Shown: positions 1-9,451 of the stretch, piece by piece | Layout: the number at the start of each line of letters is the position of its first letter | How positions within the stretch are numbered: the stretch's first letter is position 1 | From: Ophiosphaerella korrae | Lineage: Eukaryota; Ascomycota; Dothideomycetes; Pleosporales; Phaeosphaeriaceae | Direction: 5' to 3' | NCBI GenBank assembly: GCA_028456385.1 | Contig: JALNQF010000533.1 | Coordinates: forward strand, 1-24,598 | Length of the DNA: 24,598 bases | Position numbers and translations under genes: made by a program | The notes under the pieces: model-generated | Told to the model about the DNA's origin: nothing | The model's database searches: none | What the model saw: only the letters and a program-made list of their open reading frames with translations

Positions 1-727
1 TTAACAAGATAATAGTAAAATCTATAAGGCTTTTACTATTATTAATTAGTTTAAGAGAAATAGAGTAAAACTCTTTCTTTATCCTTCTTATAGTCTAGAT
101 CTAAACCTAATTGAAAATATATAGAGTTTACTTAAAGATTAGCTAATTAAGAGATTTAAAGGAAATTATCCTATAAAAACTACTTTATTAGAGGTAGAGA
201 CCTTTAAAAGAGCTATAAAAGAGGAGTAGGCCCTTATACTATAAAAAGCTATAGATAATTGTATATTATCTCTTCCTAAGCAATAGCAAGCTATTATAGA
301 TACTAAAGGTTATCCTACTAAGTACTAATAGTAAAGGGTTATAGCTATTAAATATAAGGTTTTACTAAAAGTTTAAATTTTTACTTTTTACTTAATATCT
401 ATTCTTTTAGTAATTAGAATTATATATAACTAAGAGATATTAATAGTATTATATATATCTAACTTCTATAAAAAAATCCTAAAAAAATATACTAAAAATA
501 AAATATAATCGAGCTCTAAAGTTAGTATAAAAAAAAGTCCTCTAAATACTTTAAATCCTAGCTCGATTTCGATTAGTAATTAAAAATCGTAGTAAGCTAT
601 ATTAATATGCTAGATATTCTCTTTAAAATTAAATTTTAGTTATATTTTTAACTAATATATTCGTAGAGTTATTTTAAGTTAAAAACTATAACTTTTTTTT
701 AGGCTTTTTTTTCGTGTCACCCTACTA
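1..727 (+). mobile_element. 3' part of a Tc1/mariner-type DNA transposon, RIP-degraded, cut by the window edge
   Basis: The segment carries the C-terminal half of a Tc1/mariner transposase (separate entry), followed by about 400 bp of AT-rich sequence. The proposed right end is the motif cgtgtcaccctac at 713-725. Read on the other strand this becomes a G-rich start followed by A-runs, which suits a mariner terminal inverted repeat next to a TA target. The gypsy integrase frame on the minus strand is readable up to this point and then stops making sense, which supports an insertion boundary at about 725-730. The matching left repeat lies outside the window, so the end point is inferred. Confidence 0.6.
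2..328 (+). pseudogene. Tc1/mariner transposase, C-terminal fragment with RIP stops
   Basis: One frame reads for 108 codons without any indel. It contains a QDN motif near codon 2 (the second-aspartate region of the DDE catalytic core), then S-L-D-L-N-L-I-E-N-I at 92-121, matching the Tc1/mariner signature SPDLNPIENxW, and ends in G-Y-P-T-K-Y before the stop at 326-328, a typical Tc1 C-terminus. In-frame stops lie where Trp or Gln is expected (for example 122-124, the Trp after the IEN motif), and Pro codons have become Leu. Both are C-to-T or G-to-A changes as RIP makes. The active enzyme would cut and paste DNA at TA sites; this copy is dead. The N-terminal helix-turn-helix part is beyond the window. 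Confidence 0.85.
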
Positions 728-1330
728 TATATATTAGACTTGAATTAGCTTATAAAGATAGACCCTCTATCTAATAGTAAAGTATTTAGAAGACTTTACT
801 TTAAAAAGTATTAATTTATTAATAAATTAGCTACTTCTTATACTATAATTATCTTACTTATAAAGAAGTATTAGACGTACTTTATAAACTAGTCTATAAG
901 TACTAGAATTAAGTTAAACTTATTCCCTTTTATATCTCTTAAAACTAGTAAGTCTATTATAAAGTCTAATAAAAAGTAATACTATACTATTATAAGTACT
1001 AGTAGTAGTACTAGTATTTCTTAGAGCTTATACCTTTAAATCTTATTTAGTTAATATATAGAGTATCTCTTAATATAGTTATAAATATCTAAGAAAAGAC
1101 GTAGCTAATAATACTTATACTTTAGTAAGTCTATAGTCTTATTAATCTTATAGTAGCTACTTATTAGGTTATTATAGTTTTTTTATAGAATATTTTAGTA
1201 AAAAGCTCTATTATTAAGAATTTATACTTTCTTACTCTTATATAGAATACTACTAGAGTTAAACTCTTAGTTATAGTTACTTTTCTTTACTTTACTTACT
1301 CTTTAGAGGCTCTTTACTATATATATAGGA
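728..1330 (-). pseudogene. Gypsy integrase (zinc-binding and catalytic core, truncated)
   Basis: Reading leftwards, an H2C2-type zinc-binding region comes first, with a K-Y-Y-x-L-R-L-F-L-D segment. Next is the start of the catalytic core, L-D-F-I-I-D-L at about 920-960 with the first aspartate, then L-V-L-I-D and, close to 770, L-L-D-R-G. These match the order HHCC, then LDFIxDLP, then VxxDRxTK, then xxDRG in retroviral-type integrases. Expected Cys and His residues are partly changed to Tyr, as C-to-T or G-to-A mutation does. The third acidic residue and the C-terminal domain are missing because the reading ends at the mariner junction. Confidence 0.75.
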
Positions 1331-1799
1331 TAGGCTATATCTTTTTCTTATACTTAATAGATAAACTCTATAAGGTATTCTAGAATTTCTAGAGTATAAG
1401 TATCTTTATCTTATATTACTTTACGTATAAAACTATTTAGAGATAAAGTACTATATATTATAGCTCTTATAAGCTCTTTTATAACTTTATAAGTTTACTT
1501 AGCTTTAGATATAATACTTCTTACCTTATTACTATTAATAGTAGTAGAGAGAGGTATACCTAATAGTAATATATTACTAGGTTCTAATATCTAGTTAGAA
1601 AATTCTATTTTAAGTATATTAGCCTTTTTAGAAGTTTAATAGGTCTCTATAAAGTCTTTTTTAGAGTAGTCTTATCTTAATACTCTTTAAAAATAGGTAT
1701 TTAAAGCTCTAGAATTCTAGATAGCCTAGATCTAAAGCTTCTATTATAGTATTAGTAATATTACGTTATGTAATACTTACTACTTTCTAATAAAAATAC

Positions 1800-3210
1800 C
1801 TTTTATATAATTAGGCTACTTTAAAAGCCTATCTACTAGGTTCTTTTATTCTAGTTTATATTTAACTTTAAAATTAAACTTTATAAGCTCTTTTACTTAG
1901 TAAGCTTACTTAAGAGAAAGTTCTTTAGTACTTATAAAGTACTATAGATTATTATAATTAAAGAGTACTTAGATTATTAATAGAGTATATTTAAGATAGT
2001 ATTACTATATTTTAAATATTTTAACTATAGTACTTAATTCCGTATTATATATATACTATCTTAAAGAAAGTCCTAAGAACTTCTTACTCTAAAATACTAC
2101 TAGTTTCTAATAGTAATTAGTTACTAACTTTACTATTTAAAGCTAGAGAAAGATTACTACTATAGTAAACTCTAATATATCTATTATAACTATTAAGTCT
2201 TTTATTAAGTTAAAGTACTATAAAACTAAAAAGTTTAAAATTTTCTTTTTTAGTTAAAGGAATACTAATTAAACGTTATTAAGCTAGCTCTATAGTCTAT
2301 ACTAGAGAGTAGAGCTTTTTTTTCTTTTTTTATATTTTACTTTAATTAGCTTACTTTTAGAACCTTACTAAGTTAGTAGTAGAGCCTATATAGTAGTTAT
2401 ATAGTCTACTAAGAGCCTAACTATTTTAGAGTATTTATATATAAACTTCTTATAGAAGCTAGTAAACCTAAGAAAAACCTAAATATCTTTATAGCTCTCT
2501 AGTTCTAGCTACTCTTTAATAGTTTTTACTCTTACTAAGTCTATTACTACTTTCTCTAGAGTAATAATATAGCTTAAGAACTTAACTAATTTAGTATTAA
2601 AAGTATATTTACTTACTTTATAGTAGAGTCTCTATTTAATAAGTCTATCTAGTACTTCTTTAATATAAGTAATATAATCTTCTTTATTTTTAGAATATAT
2701 AAAGATATTATCTAAGTAGATAATATAGATATAGTCTACTAGCTCTCTAAGAGTATAGTAGATATAAGACTAAAAGGTTATAAGTATATTTATTAAACTA
2801 AATAGTATAACAAGATATTTAAAATAACTATATCTTATTTTAAATACTATCTTCTACTTATTACCTTTTCTAATACGTAGCCTATAATAAGCGTTATAAA
2901 GGTTAAGCTTAAGAAAATTTTTACTTTAAATAGTTAATCTAATATCTTACTTATAAAAGGAATTAAGTATCTATCTTTAATTATAATCTTATTTAGGTCT
3001 CTATAGTCTACGTAGAGATAAAGAGTACTATCTAACTTTAGAATAAAAAGAATTAGAGTACTTACTAAAAGTTTACTTAAGTAGATCTATCTCTTCTCCT
3101 ATACTATATTAAGGTATTTCTAAAAGATATCTAGTTCTTAGTAAGATAGGTTATATATTAAGATATTTAGAATCTTTTTACTTTCTTTAATTTCTATAGT
3201 GTAATTATAT
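1800..3210 (-). pseudogene. Gypsy reverse transcriptase and RNase H with RIP stops
   Basis: Around 3030-2940 the minus strand reads L-Y-V-D-Y-R-D-L-N-K followed by K-D-R-Y-L-I-P, the hallmark LCVDYRxLNxxTxxDRYPxP of Ty3/gypsy RT. At about 2737-2705 it reads Y-L-D-N-I-F-I-Y-S-K, the YLDDI active-site box with its second Asp changed to Asn (GAT to AAT, a RIP transition). The first active-site Asp is intact in the segment F-L-K-L-N-L-Y-N-A-Y, where the usual Asp of LDLxxAY is itself Asn. Further left, a segment starting V-F-L-R-F-T-S-F-Y matches the GFxxFYRxFI region between RT and RNase H. RNase H proper is weaker. The copy cannot encode active enzyme. Confidence 0.88.
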
Positions 3211-4100
3211 TCTTTATAAAGAGTAAGTATCTTTATCTAATTTTTACTAAATATATACTACTTATAGTATAGCTCTTTTAGAATATATATTATTTCTTTC
3301 TTATTAAATACGTTATTTATATACTAGTAACTCTTTAAGCTATTATTAGAAAGAGTCTAGGCCTCTTTTACTAATAGTTTTAACTATTTAAGATTTTTAT
3401 AATATATACTTACTACTACTCTTTATATTATCTTTTCTAGTAGCTATAATAATAATAGCGTATCTTTAATATAATATCTTATATAATTAATAATCTCGTT
3501 TATAGTATTTTTTAGCTAGAGTAGACTTTACTTATAGTACTAGGTAGTATCTATAATAGTATTTCTACTAGGTTCCTTTTATACTAATAGTCTACTAGGC
3601 TCTTTTAATAGTAGCTTAGTAGTAGACTAATAGATATCCTAAGTAACTACATCTCTTAGTTCTTTATTTAGTATTATATAGACAAGCCTATTAAGATAGA
3701 AAATATATACTTATTTTCTTAGTATAATATTATTAAATAGCTCTTAGGTACTTATTAGAGTTATTCTTTTATCTTTTAACTCCTTTAGCTACTATTAGAA
3801 AGTACCTAATAGAAATCTAATCTATAAGTTAGCCTCTCTTAGCTATAAGTACTCTAGGATAAAGTTATAACTACTAAAGCTTACTTCTAAGAAGTATTAA
3901 AAACTAATATTATACCTAATTTTTTTATTATCTTTATATATAACTATAAGATTATATACTATATAAATAGCTAGTTATATATTATTTAAAAATATAGTTA
4001 TAAAGATACCTTTTATCTTTATATTTAGGTATACTAAGAGTTAAGTACTTTTTTTATTAATTAAGTTTACTTCTATACTTAAATTATAAAAAGCTTAAAA
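3211..4100 (-). pseudogene. Upstream part of the gypsy polyprotein (protease/RT leader region)
   Basis: The RT frame continues upstream with only TAG and TAA interruptions. Just before RT it contains a stretch resembling the usual 'Y-N-x-T-I-E-I ... Y-N-L-S' lead-in to gypsy RT (the family has 'HxIxLxxGxxPxxxxxYxLS'). Before that lies a charged region I cannot assign; a retropepsin D-[ST]-G motif was not found, though RIP could have erased it. It adds no function beyond showing that the element was once longer. Confidence 0.5.
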
Positions 4101-6110
4101 TACTACTAAGGTTCTCTTAAAAGTAAGTATAACTATATTAACTATAATCTTTAAATATTCTCTTTTTATTTCTTACTCTAATTACTAGTAAGAAAAGTTA
4201 GTAACTAAGGCTTCTCTTTTCTTAACTCTAGGTTTTTATTTTTAAATTAAAGTTTCTCTAATTTAAAATCTTTATTCTTCTAGTAAAGCTTATAGTACTT
4301 TTTCTAGTTACTAACTTTTTTTTCTTCTAGCTTTTTAGCTAGAGAACTAGGCTACTACTAGTTCTTTATTAGTTTACCCCTAGGTAAAAGTTAAAGCTTC
4401 TACTAATCTTATCTTTTATTAAGTACTTTATACTCTTAAGTAAGCGCTAGATATTTTCTTTTATAAAAATTTAATTAAAATTAAGTAGATCTATCTTTAC
4501 TTATATTATAGACTACTTTTAGTCTAGTTATAGTAACTACTATTTCTATATTTTAAAGTACTTTTTTAAAATCTTTTTAAGAGCTAATATTATTTAAACT
4601 TCTATTATATTAGAGCTTAGTTTAATATACTTTAGGTATCTTTAACTAGATATATAAGATCTTTAGTTTATTATTATTATTAAGCTTAATAAATATATTA
4701 GAGAAGATAGCTTTTTTCTTACGTAAGTATAGTAAAAAAGAGTTAATACTATTACTACTATACTATTAATAGTTCTAAAACTTAGAGTAGTTTTAAAACT
4801 TTATTAATACTAAGTCTTAGACTAGCTAACGCTATTCTACTTTTAGCTTATCTTAGGTCTAAATAATATTATTATTAATTTTTTATTATAGTAGTTTATA
4901 ATAGACGTTATATTAGATTATATTTAACGCCTAATAAAGTCTTGTATTAGTATCTTCTAGAGCTTAAACTAATCTAAAAGTAGTTTCTATATTTCTAGCC
5001 TAGGTTTATACTTATTATAGCGTAAGTTATTACTTTTTAAAGCCTAACTTAGGTCTTAGTAGTACTTTATTAAGTATATCTATAAGTTTACCTATATTAT
5101 TATAGGCTACTTTAGGGTAGCCTATAGTAGTTCTACTACTACTAGTACTTAGTAGTATATATAATACTATATTAACTTAGTCTTCTAACTTTATAATTAT
5201 ATTAGGTAAGAAACTATTACTTTATACTTTAAATAAAGTATTTATTAATTTTTAAATAAACTACTAGAGAGTTTCTTCTATTAGCTCTAATAAAGCCTTT
5301 CTTAAAAAAGTAGTATTACTCTCTATTCTCTTTAGAAAGAGTATTAGGCCTATTACTTACCTAAAGGCGTTCCTTTAGAGCTTATTATCTAATAAGCTAT
5401 TTATAACCTTATTACTAGCTTCTATATCTTAGAGAGATAGTAGGTTACTTTTAGAGAAGTTTTACTAAGCTAACTAGCTACTATATATAACTCTTTAATT
5501 AGTTATAATAAATTTAATCTAATAACTACTTTTTAGTTAAAGTAAGAAGAATTTAAATTATAAAAAGTATTTAGTAAGAGTTAGATATAATAAAATAATA
5601 GGTATATTAATAAAGTAAGATAAATCCTTAAAGAATTTATAGGCTTATAAAGGTATTTATATATCTAAAGAGTATATATAATCCTAAGTAGCTCTAAGAG
5701 TAATTCTAGGAGTACCTAAAGAGCTTAAAGAGAGGTTTAAAGAGAGAGGCTTAAAGAGAAGTTTTAGGTAAAGAGAAAAGTACCTATAATAGAAAGATAG
5801 TATATAAGTAAAAGAAGTAAGGTTTTTATATATACTAAAGAAAAGTACTAAAGCTAAGTATAATTTTACGCTATTATATATATATATATAAAATTAGTAA
5901 GCTTAAGTAAAAGTAAAATTATTAAAGTAAAAAGTAAAATTTTAGTTTACTTTATAACTTATATTTACTTTAAAATACTCTATATTAGGCTTTTAGTAGA
6001 GAATTAAGGAAGTATATGCTAATAACCTTATACAAGCTAAAATTAGCCTAAAGTAGGTTAGTATAGCTAAAGTTAACTCTCCCTTTACCTAGCTAGGATA
6101 TCTAGGCCTG
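4101..6110. other. AT-rich RIP-affected sequence without a readable gene
   Basis: The composition matches 1-4100: very few CA or TG dinucleotides, many TA. The gypsy gag and 5' LTR should lie here if that element is full length, but I found no zinc knuckle, no second LTR copy and no long open frame. Between 5560 and 5850 the plus strand is purine-rich (aaagag-type runs), and a short (TA)n tract lies near 5876-5892. From about 6030 the composition climbs back to normal, marking the end of the RIP block. Confidence 0.6.
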
Positions 6111-6123
6111 TAAGAGGGGATAA

Positions 6124-6329
6124 TGTTAGAAACTACCCTACCTTAGGTTAGTCTAGGGTAGTTAGCCCTAGAAGAAGTGTATATAAGCCCTTCGAAGGAA
6201 TCGCTGGGTAGTTAGCGATTACTCTACCTACGAATACATCCCTTGCTGCAACCCAATCCCTCGTGCTCCTGTTACAACGTCCCCAACCTACCAGTGACTT
6301 GGCCTAGCCCTGAGTGACTCGGTGTAACA
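6124..6329 (+). repeat. Short LTR (206 bp) with preceding polypurine tract, not RIP-mutated
   Basis: The segment begins TGTTA and ends TAACA, a perfect 5-bp terminal inverted repeat of TG...CA type. Immediately upstream lies aagagggga (6112-6120), a polypurine tract as found just before a 3' LTR. Inside is TATATAAG (6179-6186), suiting a U3 promoter on the plus strand. A hairpin (aatcgct/agcgatt, 6199-6205 with 6214-6220) follows. The short length and the TGTTAGA start fit a copia-like LTR better than gypsy. The flanks (ggataa left, attgct right) show no target-site duplication, so it is a partial element or rearranged rather than a clean solo LTR. Which family it belongs to is inferred. Confidence 0.55.
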
Positions 6330-6681
6330 ATTGCTCATGTTACACCCCTGCGTAACTCAAGGTCAAATCTAGAAAAAGCTTTATGTGAGAGTAGATTTCA
6401 CTTAATTGTTATCCGCTATTTTTCCTTCATCACGAAGAGGACCCAGTCATTGCTAACGAGAAAGAGCAGGTAGAGTTCGCTCTCAATGCTTAAGGAGAAT
6501 GATTCAGCATCGAAACGAGTCTAGAAGTCTGTTGCTTTATTTGTGCCTACTTGGAGATCACGCACTAGACTCTTGATAGAAGGCATAAATACTTGTCTAC
6601 AGTATGTCAATTCGAACACCACCCTCAGCCAGCATCCATTCAGTCTAGGCACCTCCATCGACAATCCAAACATCATCCAGA
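6330..6681 (+). promoter_or_regulatory. Upstream region of the secreted-protein gene
   Basis: This is normal-composition sequence between the LTR and the start codon at 6682. A TATA-like box, ataaata, lies at 6585-6591, about 95 nt before the ATG, followed by a pyrimidine- and CA-rich leader, as is common in fungal promoters. A short direct tie to the LTR is possible, because the LTR's own TATA box fires toward this gene. No other gene was seen in the interval. Confidence 0.4.
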
Positions 6682-7382
6682 ATGAGACTCCTCGAACTCC
6701 TCAGTCTGTCTGGTATGCTCTTTGGAGCGGCCATTGCAACGGACATCGAAACAACCTTCGAAGCCATCCCCGAAAACCAAGTCCACTCTCGCTCAGCAAC
6801 AGGGCATCGACTCGATGCCCGCGCCGGCAGCGCAACAGGCTGCGCCCAAGCCCACTACGTCGTCACCCAAGAAACCACATTAACATCCAAAGCCCTCGCC
6901 TACGAAATCTACCACAACGGCGAATACATCTTTCGGTACGACATTCACCTTCTTCCCCCCTCCCCTCCCCTCCCCTCCCCTTACTAACCGCACCCCAGCC
7001 TCAGAGGCCCCGAAAACGGCGGCGAAGTCAAATGGAACGGGCTCACAGACTACAAAGGCCGCAAATGGGGCTTCAAGTCCAACGGCCAGTGCGAATCCAT
7101 GGCGTACATCAACAACTTCCAGAAAAAAACTACGACTACTACCCGCTCACGCGCACGGAGCGCAACAGCAACAAGCACGACTGCAGCCCCTGTGTCGAGA
7201 AGCCGAATGGCACGCCTGTGTGCGGCAAGTGCATGGATTGGGAGGCGATTTTCTCGGACGGGCCGAGTGGGCAGTGTGGTGGATATCATGGGCTGAAGAG
7301 TTGCGACTTTAGGGTGGCGTGTAGGGGTGTGACGGGGAATACTAGGGTTTGCGATAGCGGTTCGTCAAATTGCTGGACGTAG
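6682..7382 (+). CDS. Small secreted cysteine-rich protein, candidate effector; frame problem in exon 2
   Basis: Exon 1 (6682-6935) starts with a signal peptide: MRLL, a hydrophobic core through about residue 18, and a likely cleavage after A-I-A. Intron 1 is 6936-6998 (63 nt; GTACGA donor, ctaac branch at 6984-6988, CCCAG acceptor). Exon 2 reads well in frame until an A7 run at 7123-7129. Beyond it the cysteine-rich C-terminus reads in the -1 frame to the stop at 7380-7382. Either one A is missing (sequencing error or true pseudogene) or a second intron 7104-7186 (83 nt, GTACAT...CTGCAG) bridges the frames; I favour the missing base, because both sides of the A-run look like protein. The mature product would be about 190 aa with roughly 11 Cys, including CxxC and CGKC-like spacing, and ending C-W-T. 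I do not recognise the family. Its place beside an AT-rich transposon block, its size, its secretion signal and its Cys content are those of fungal effectors; a host role is inference. Confidence 0.65.
6955..6980 (-). other. Potential G-quadruplex in intron 1 (minus strand)
   Basis: Five C-runs (one of 6, four of 4) separated by single T residues fill the polypyrimidine stretch before the branch site. The minus strand therefore has five runs of at least four G with one-base loops, a strong quadruplex pattern; the transcript itself is C-rich (i-motif type). Confidence 0.6.
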
Positions 7383-7639
7383 AGGGGTTGGGATAGTTTG
7401 GAGAGGGGATGAGGGTAACGGAGGAGGAGTAATGGATGGAAGAAAATGACCGTGGTTAATCTCGTTTGTGTTTTTTCGCAGCATGATATCTATAGATTAT
7501 GATCCAACCTATTTAGACGAAAAGATTCTATAACTTCAATGTAGTTATGCTATGCATCAGTTTCATATCTATACACTTCAATATTTCACATGCTAACATC
7601 AACATTCAGCCATAACTCGAGCTCATCCTCCAACCCCAA

Positions 7640-9451
7640 CTACTCCCCCCTTCTACCTTTCCCACCCCCATGCTCACGCAAACAAATACTCCCATCCTCA
7701 GCCAACACCACCTCCACCCAACCACACTCAGCCAACCCCTCATTCTCTCCCCTACCCAACGTAGCCCCAACCACCGCCCCCAAATCCGCGTAATCCAACG
7801 CGGGCAAACCCGCCCACGCCCTTGTCCGAACACACTCTTCCACCGCCAGCAAAACAACCAGGCCATTGAGCACACAGACAACATAAATATACGCATCGGT
7901 CCCAATCCTCAGCGCACCCCGTCTAACATCAACAGACGCAACGCCCACATCTTTCTGGACATACATCTGCGCGCCGCCATAGGCAACCAGCATGTCGTCG
8001 GCCATGGCCTCCAGCGCGGATTCCAGCGCGGGCAGCGTAGCAGCGGCGAACGAAAATGCGGGGCGGATATTGCCGTGCGCACGGGAGTTGGATACGTAGT
8101 TTGCGATGGTGTGGTTGAGCGCGGCGCCGAGGTGGGATATGTGTGCGGAATTTTGCAGGCGCGATAGGAGCGCGAATTGGCGTGTGAGGACGTGGGTGAG
8201 GGTTGTTGAGGTGGGGTGGATTTCGCCGATAGGGTAGAGGGGCGTGGTGGTGATGGAGCGGTCGGTGGTGTCGACGTTTACGCGGAAGCGGGTGGGGTCG
8301 AAGGTGAAGATGCATTGTGCGGTGTCGAGGGTTGGATAGTGGTTGCCGGATGCGATAGACAAGAGGCGGCGGGAATCGGAGGGGTTAGAGGATACGCCAA
8401 TAGCTAGGATGGTTTTTGGGCTATGGGCGAGGTAGATTGCATTTTCAGGACTATTAGGGCCACTGTTGGGGAGCGTGCCGTAGGCTCGGAAGGCGTTGGT
8501 GGTGTTTGTTGGCTGGATTTTGAAGGCGGTGGTGGAATTGTGTATACATGATACAGTGGTATAGAACCCTGATTCATGGTAACTGTAGCTTTCTGATCGT
8601 TCATCTTGCAGATGCCTATCTTCCAACCCAACGGAGGCACCCAGACCGTATGAGCGCCCTGTGTATGTGAATCGAGAATTATCTAACTTTGCATGTCGTC
8701 GCGGTCTGCCAGTAACGGTTGAGGATGATGATGCCGATGTCATAAGTTTGGTCGACAAATGAAGTCCAGTTGAGTATGAGAAAACGCCATGCTCATTATT
8801 GATGAGTGGTCCCTGCGCACCGATGTCTATGGGCCACTCTCTGATAAATGAGGTATTGCGATAGGCAGGGATAGAAAGAGATCCTTGAGTATCAGTATGG
8901 GTTGTAATTGGTGTCAGCGCCCCTGTCCAGATGGCGGCTGGTATAATAGTCACGAGAATGAATGTCAACAGTGGAAGTAACTGGCTCAAAGGAATGCTCC
9001 AATTTGTTGATCGAAGGCAAAGACCATTCCATAAACGAATAGTGTTCACTGATACCGGCGTACGTTTCCAATAGAGTCGGGTAGCGAGATTGATAATACT
9101 GCACAGGACAGTTGTGTTGATGAGCGCTAAGCCATGAGAAAGAAGGTGAATTATTAGTTGAACAGTGGCTCGATCTTGAGTAACGAGCGAGTGAAAGCGC
9201 GAAGGATCTGTCCATTTCCATTTCCAAATAGTGCTGGCAAGCAAAAGCAAACTGAAAGTGGTAGTTGTGATCAAGCCAATTGTTATTTGAATTGCCGGAT
9301 GTCTCGGAAGCCTCGGAAGCCTCGGAATGCGGTTGGTCCAAAGTTGCTGTGCCACAGGATGCTTCAAAAGGTCCTCGGCATGATTGGCACCTCCTTGAGA
9401 AGAATCTGAATTGTAGTCTTGAAGGGCAATATTTGTATGCGTTGCGATCAT
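7640..9451 (-). CDS. Fungal four-TM membrane protein of unknown function
   Basis: The product is 603 aa from the ATG at 9451. An in-frame ATG at 9598 would add 49 residues, but these are Cys- and Leu-rich and untypical; the start at 9451 gives a polar N-terminus (MIATHTN...). Three hydrophobic helices lie at about 53-76, 97-121 and 156-178, then a large region of about 340 residues rich in Ser, Thr and N-x-S/T sites (probably the exposed glycosylated part), then a fourth helix at about 520-540 and a charged tail ending GRRGE. This layout occurs in many uncharacterised Pezizomycotina membrane proteins; I cannot name the family. A 9-bp tandem repeat (9303-9329, three copies) encodes L-P-R repeats before TM1. 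The 3' third has extreme strand-asymmetric composition (see findings). The gene is convergent with the secreted-protein gene, with 257 bp between them. Confidence 0.75.
   Translation of the reverse strand: MIATHTNIALQDYNSDSSQGGANHAEDLLKHPVAQQLWTNRIPRLPRLPRHPAIQITIGLITTTTFSLLLLASTIWKWKWTDPSRFHSLVTQDRATVQLIIHLLSHGLALINTTVLCSIINLATRLYWKRTPVSVNTIRLWNGLCLRSTNWSIPLSQLLPLLTFILVTIIPAAIWTGALTPITTHTDTQGSLSIPAYRNTSFIREWPIDIGAQGPLINNEHGVFSYSTGLHLSTKLMTSASSSSTVTGRPRRHAKLDNSRFTYTGRSYGLGASVGLEDRHLQDERSESYSYHESGFYTTVSCIHNSTTAFKIQPTNTTNAFRAYGTLPNSGPNSPENAIYLAHSPKTILAIGVSSNPSDSRRLLSIASGNHYPTLDTAQCIFTFDPTRFRVNVDTTDRSITTTPLYPIGEIHPTSTTLTHVLTRQFALLSRLQNSAHISHLGAALNHTIANYVSNSRAHGNIRPAFSFAAATLPALESALEAMADDMLVAYGGAQMYVQKDVGVASVDVRRGALRIGTDAYIYVVCVLNGLVVLLAVEECVRTRAWAGLPALDYADLGAVVGATLGRGENEGLAECGWVEVVLAEDGSICLREHGGGKGRRGE

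Larger units (their letters stand above)
728..5550 (-). mobile_element. Ty3/gypsy-type LTR retrotransposon, RIP-degraded, 3' end lost to the mariner insertion
   Basis: Minus-strand translation gives, from right to left, an upstream polyprotein part, reverse transcriptase, RNase H and integrase. That is the pol order of Ty3/gypsy elements (copia has integrase first). Stops are frequent but sit at expected Trp and Gln positions, and the frame stays open to recognition for more than 3 kb, so damage is mainly point mutation. The integrase stops at about 728 where the mariner element begins. The right limit is uncertain: I could not identify gag or the 5' LTR with confidence between about 4100 and 6100. 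Confidence 0.75.

Noticed and set aside
507..568. 9-bp inverted repeat (aatcgagct / agctcgatt) in the mariner 3' region
   Set aside because: The arms are short with a 44-nt spacer and no target duplication; it could be chance or part of a subterminal repeat, so it was not called as a separate element.
6124..6329. Minus orientation of the LTR as the 5' LTR of the gypsy element
   Set aside because: The polypurine tract and TATA box both point to plus orientation, no tRNA primer site follows on the minus strand, and its composition differs from the gypsy element. It is not fully excluded.
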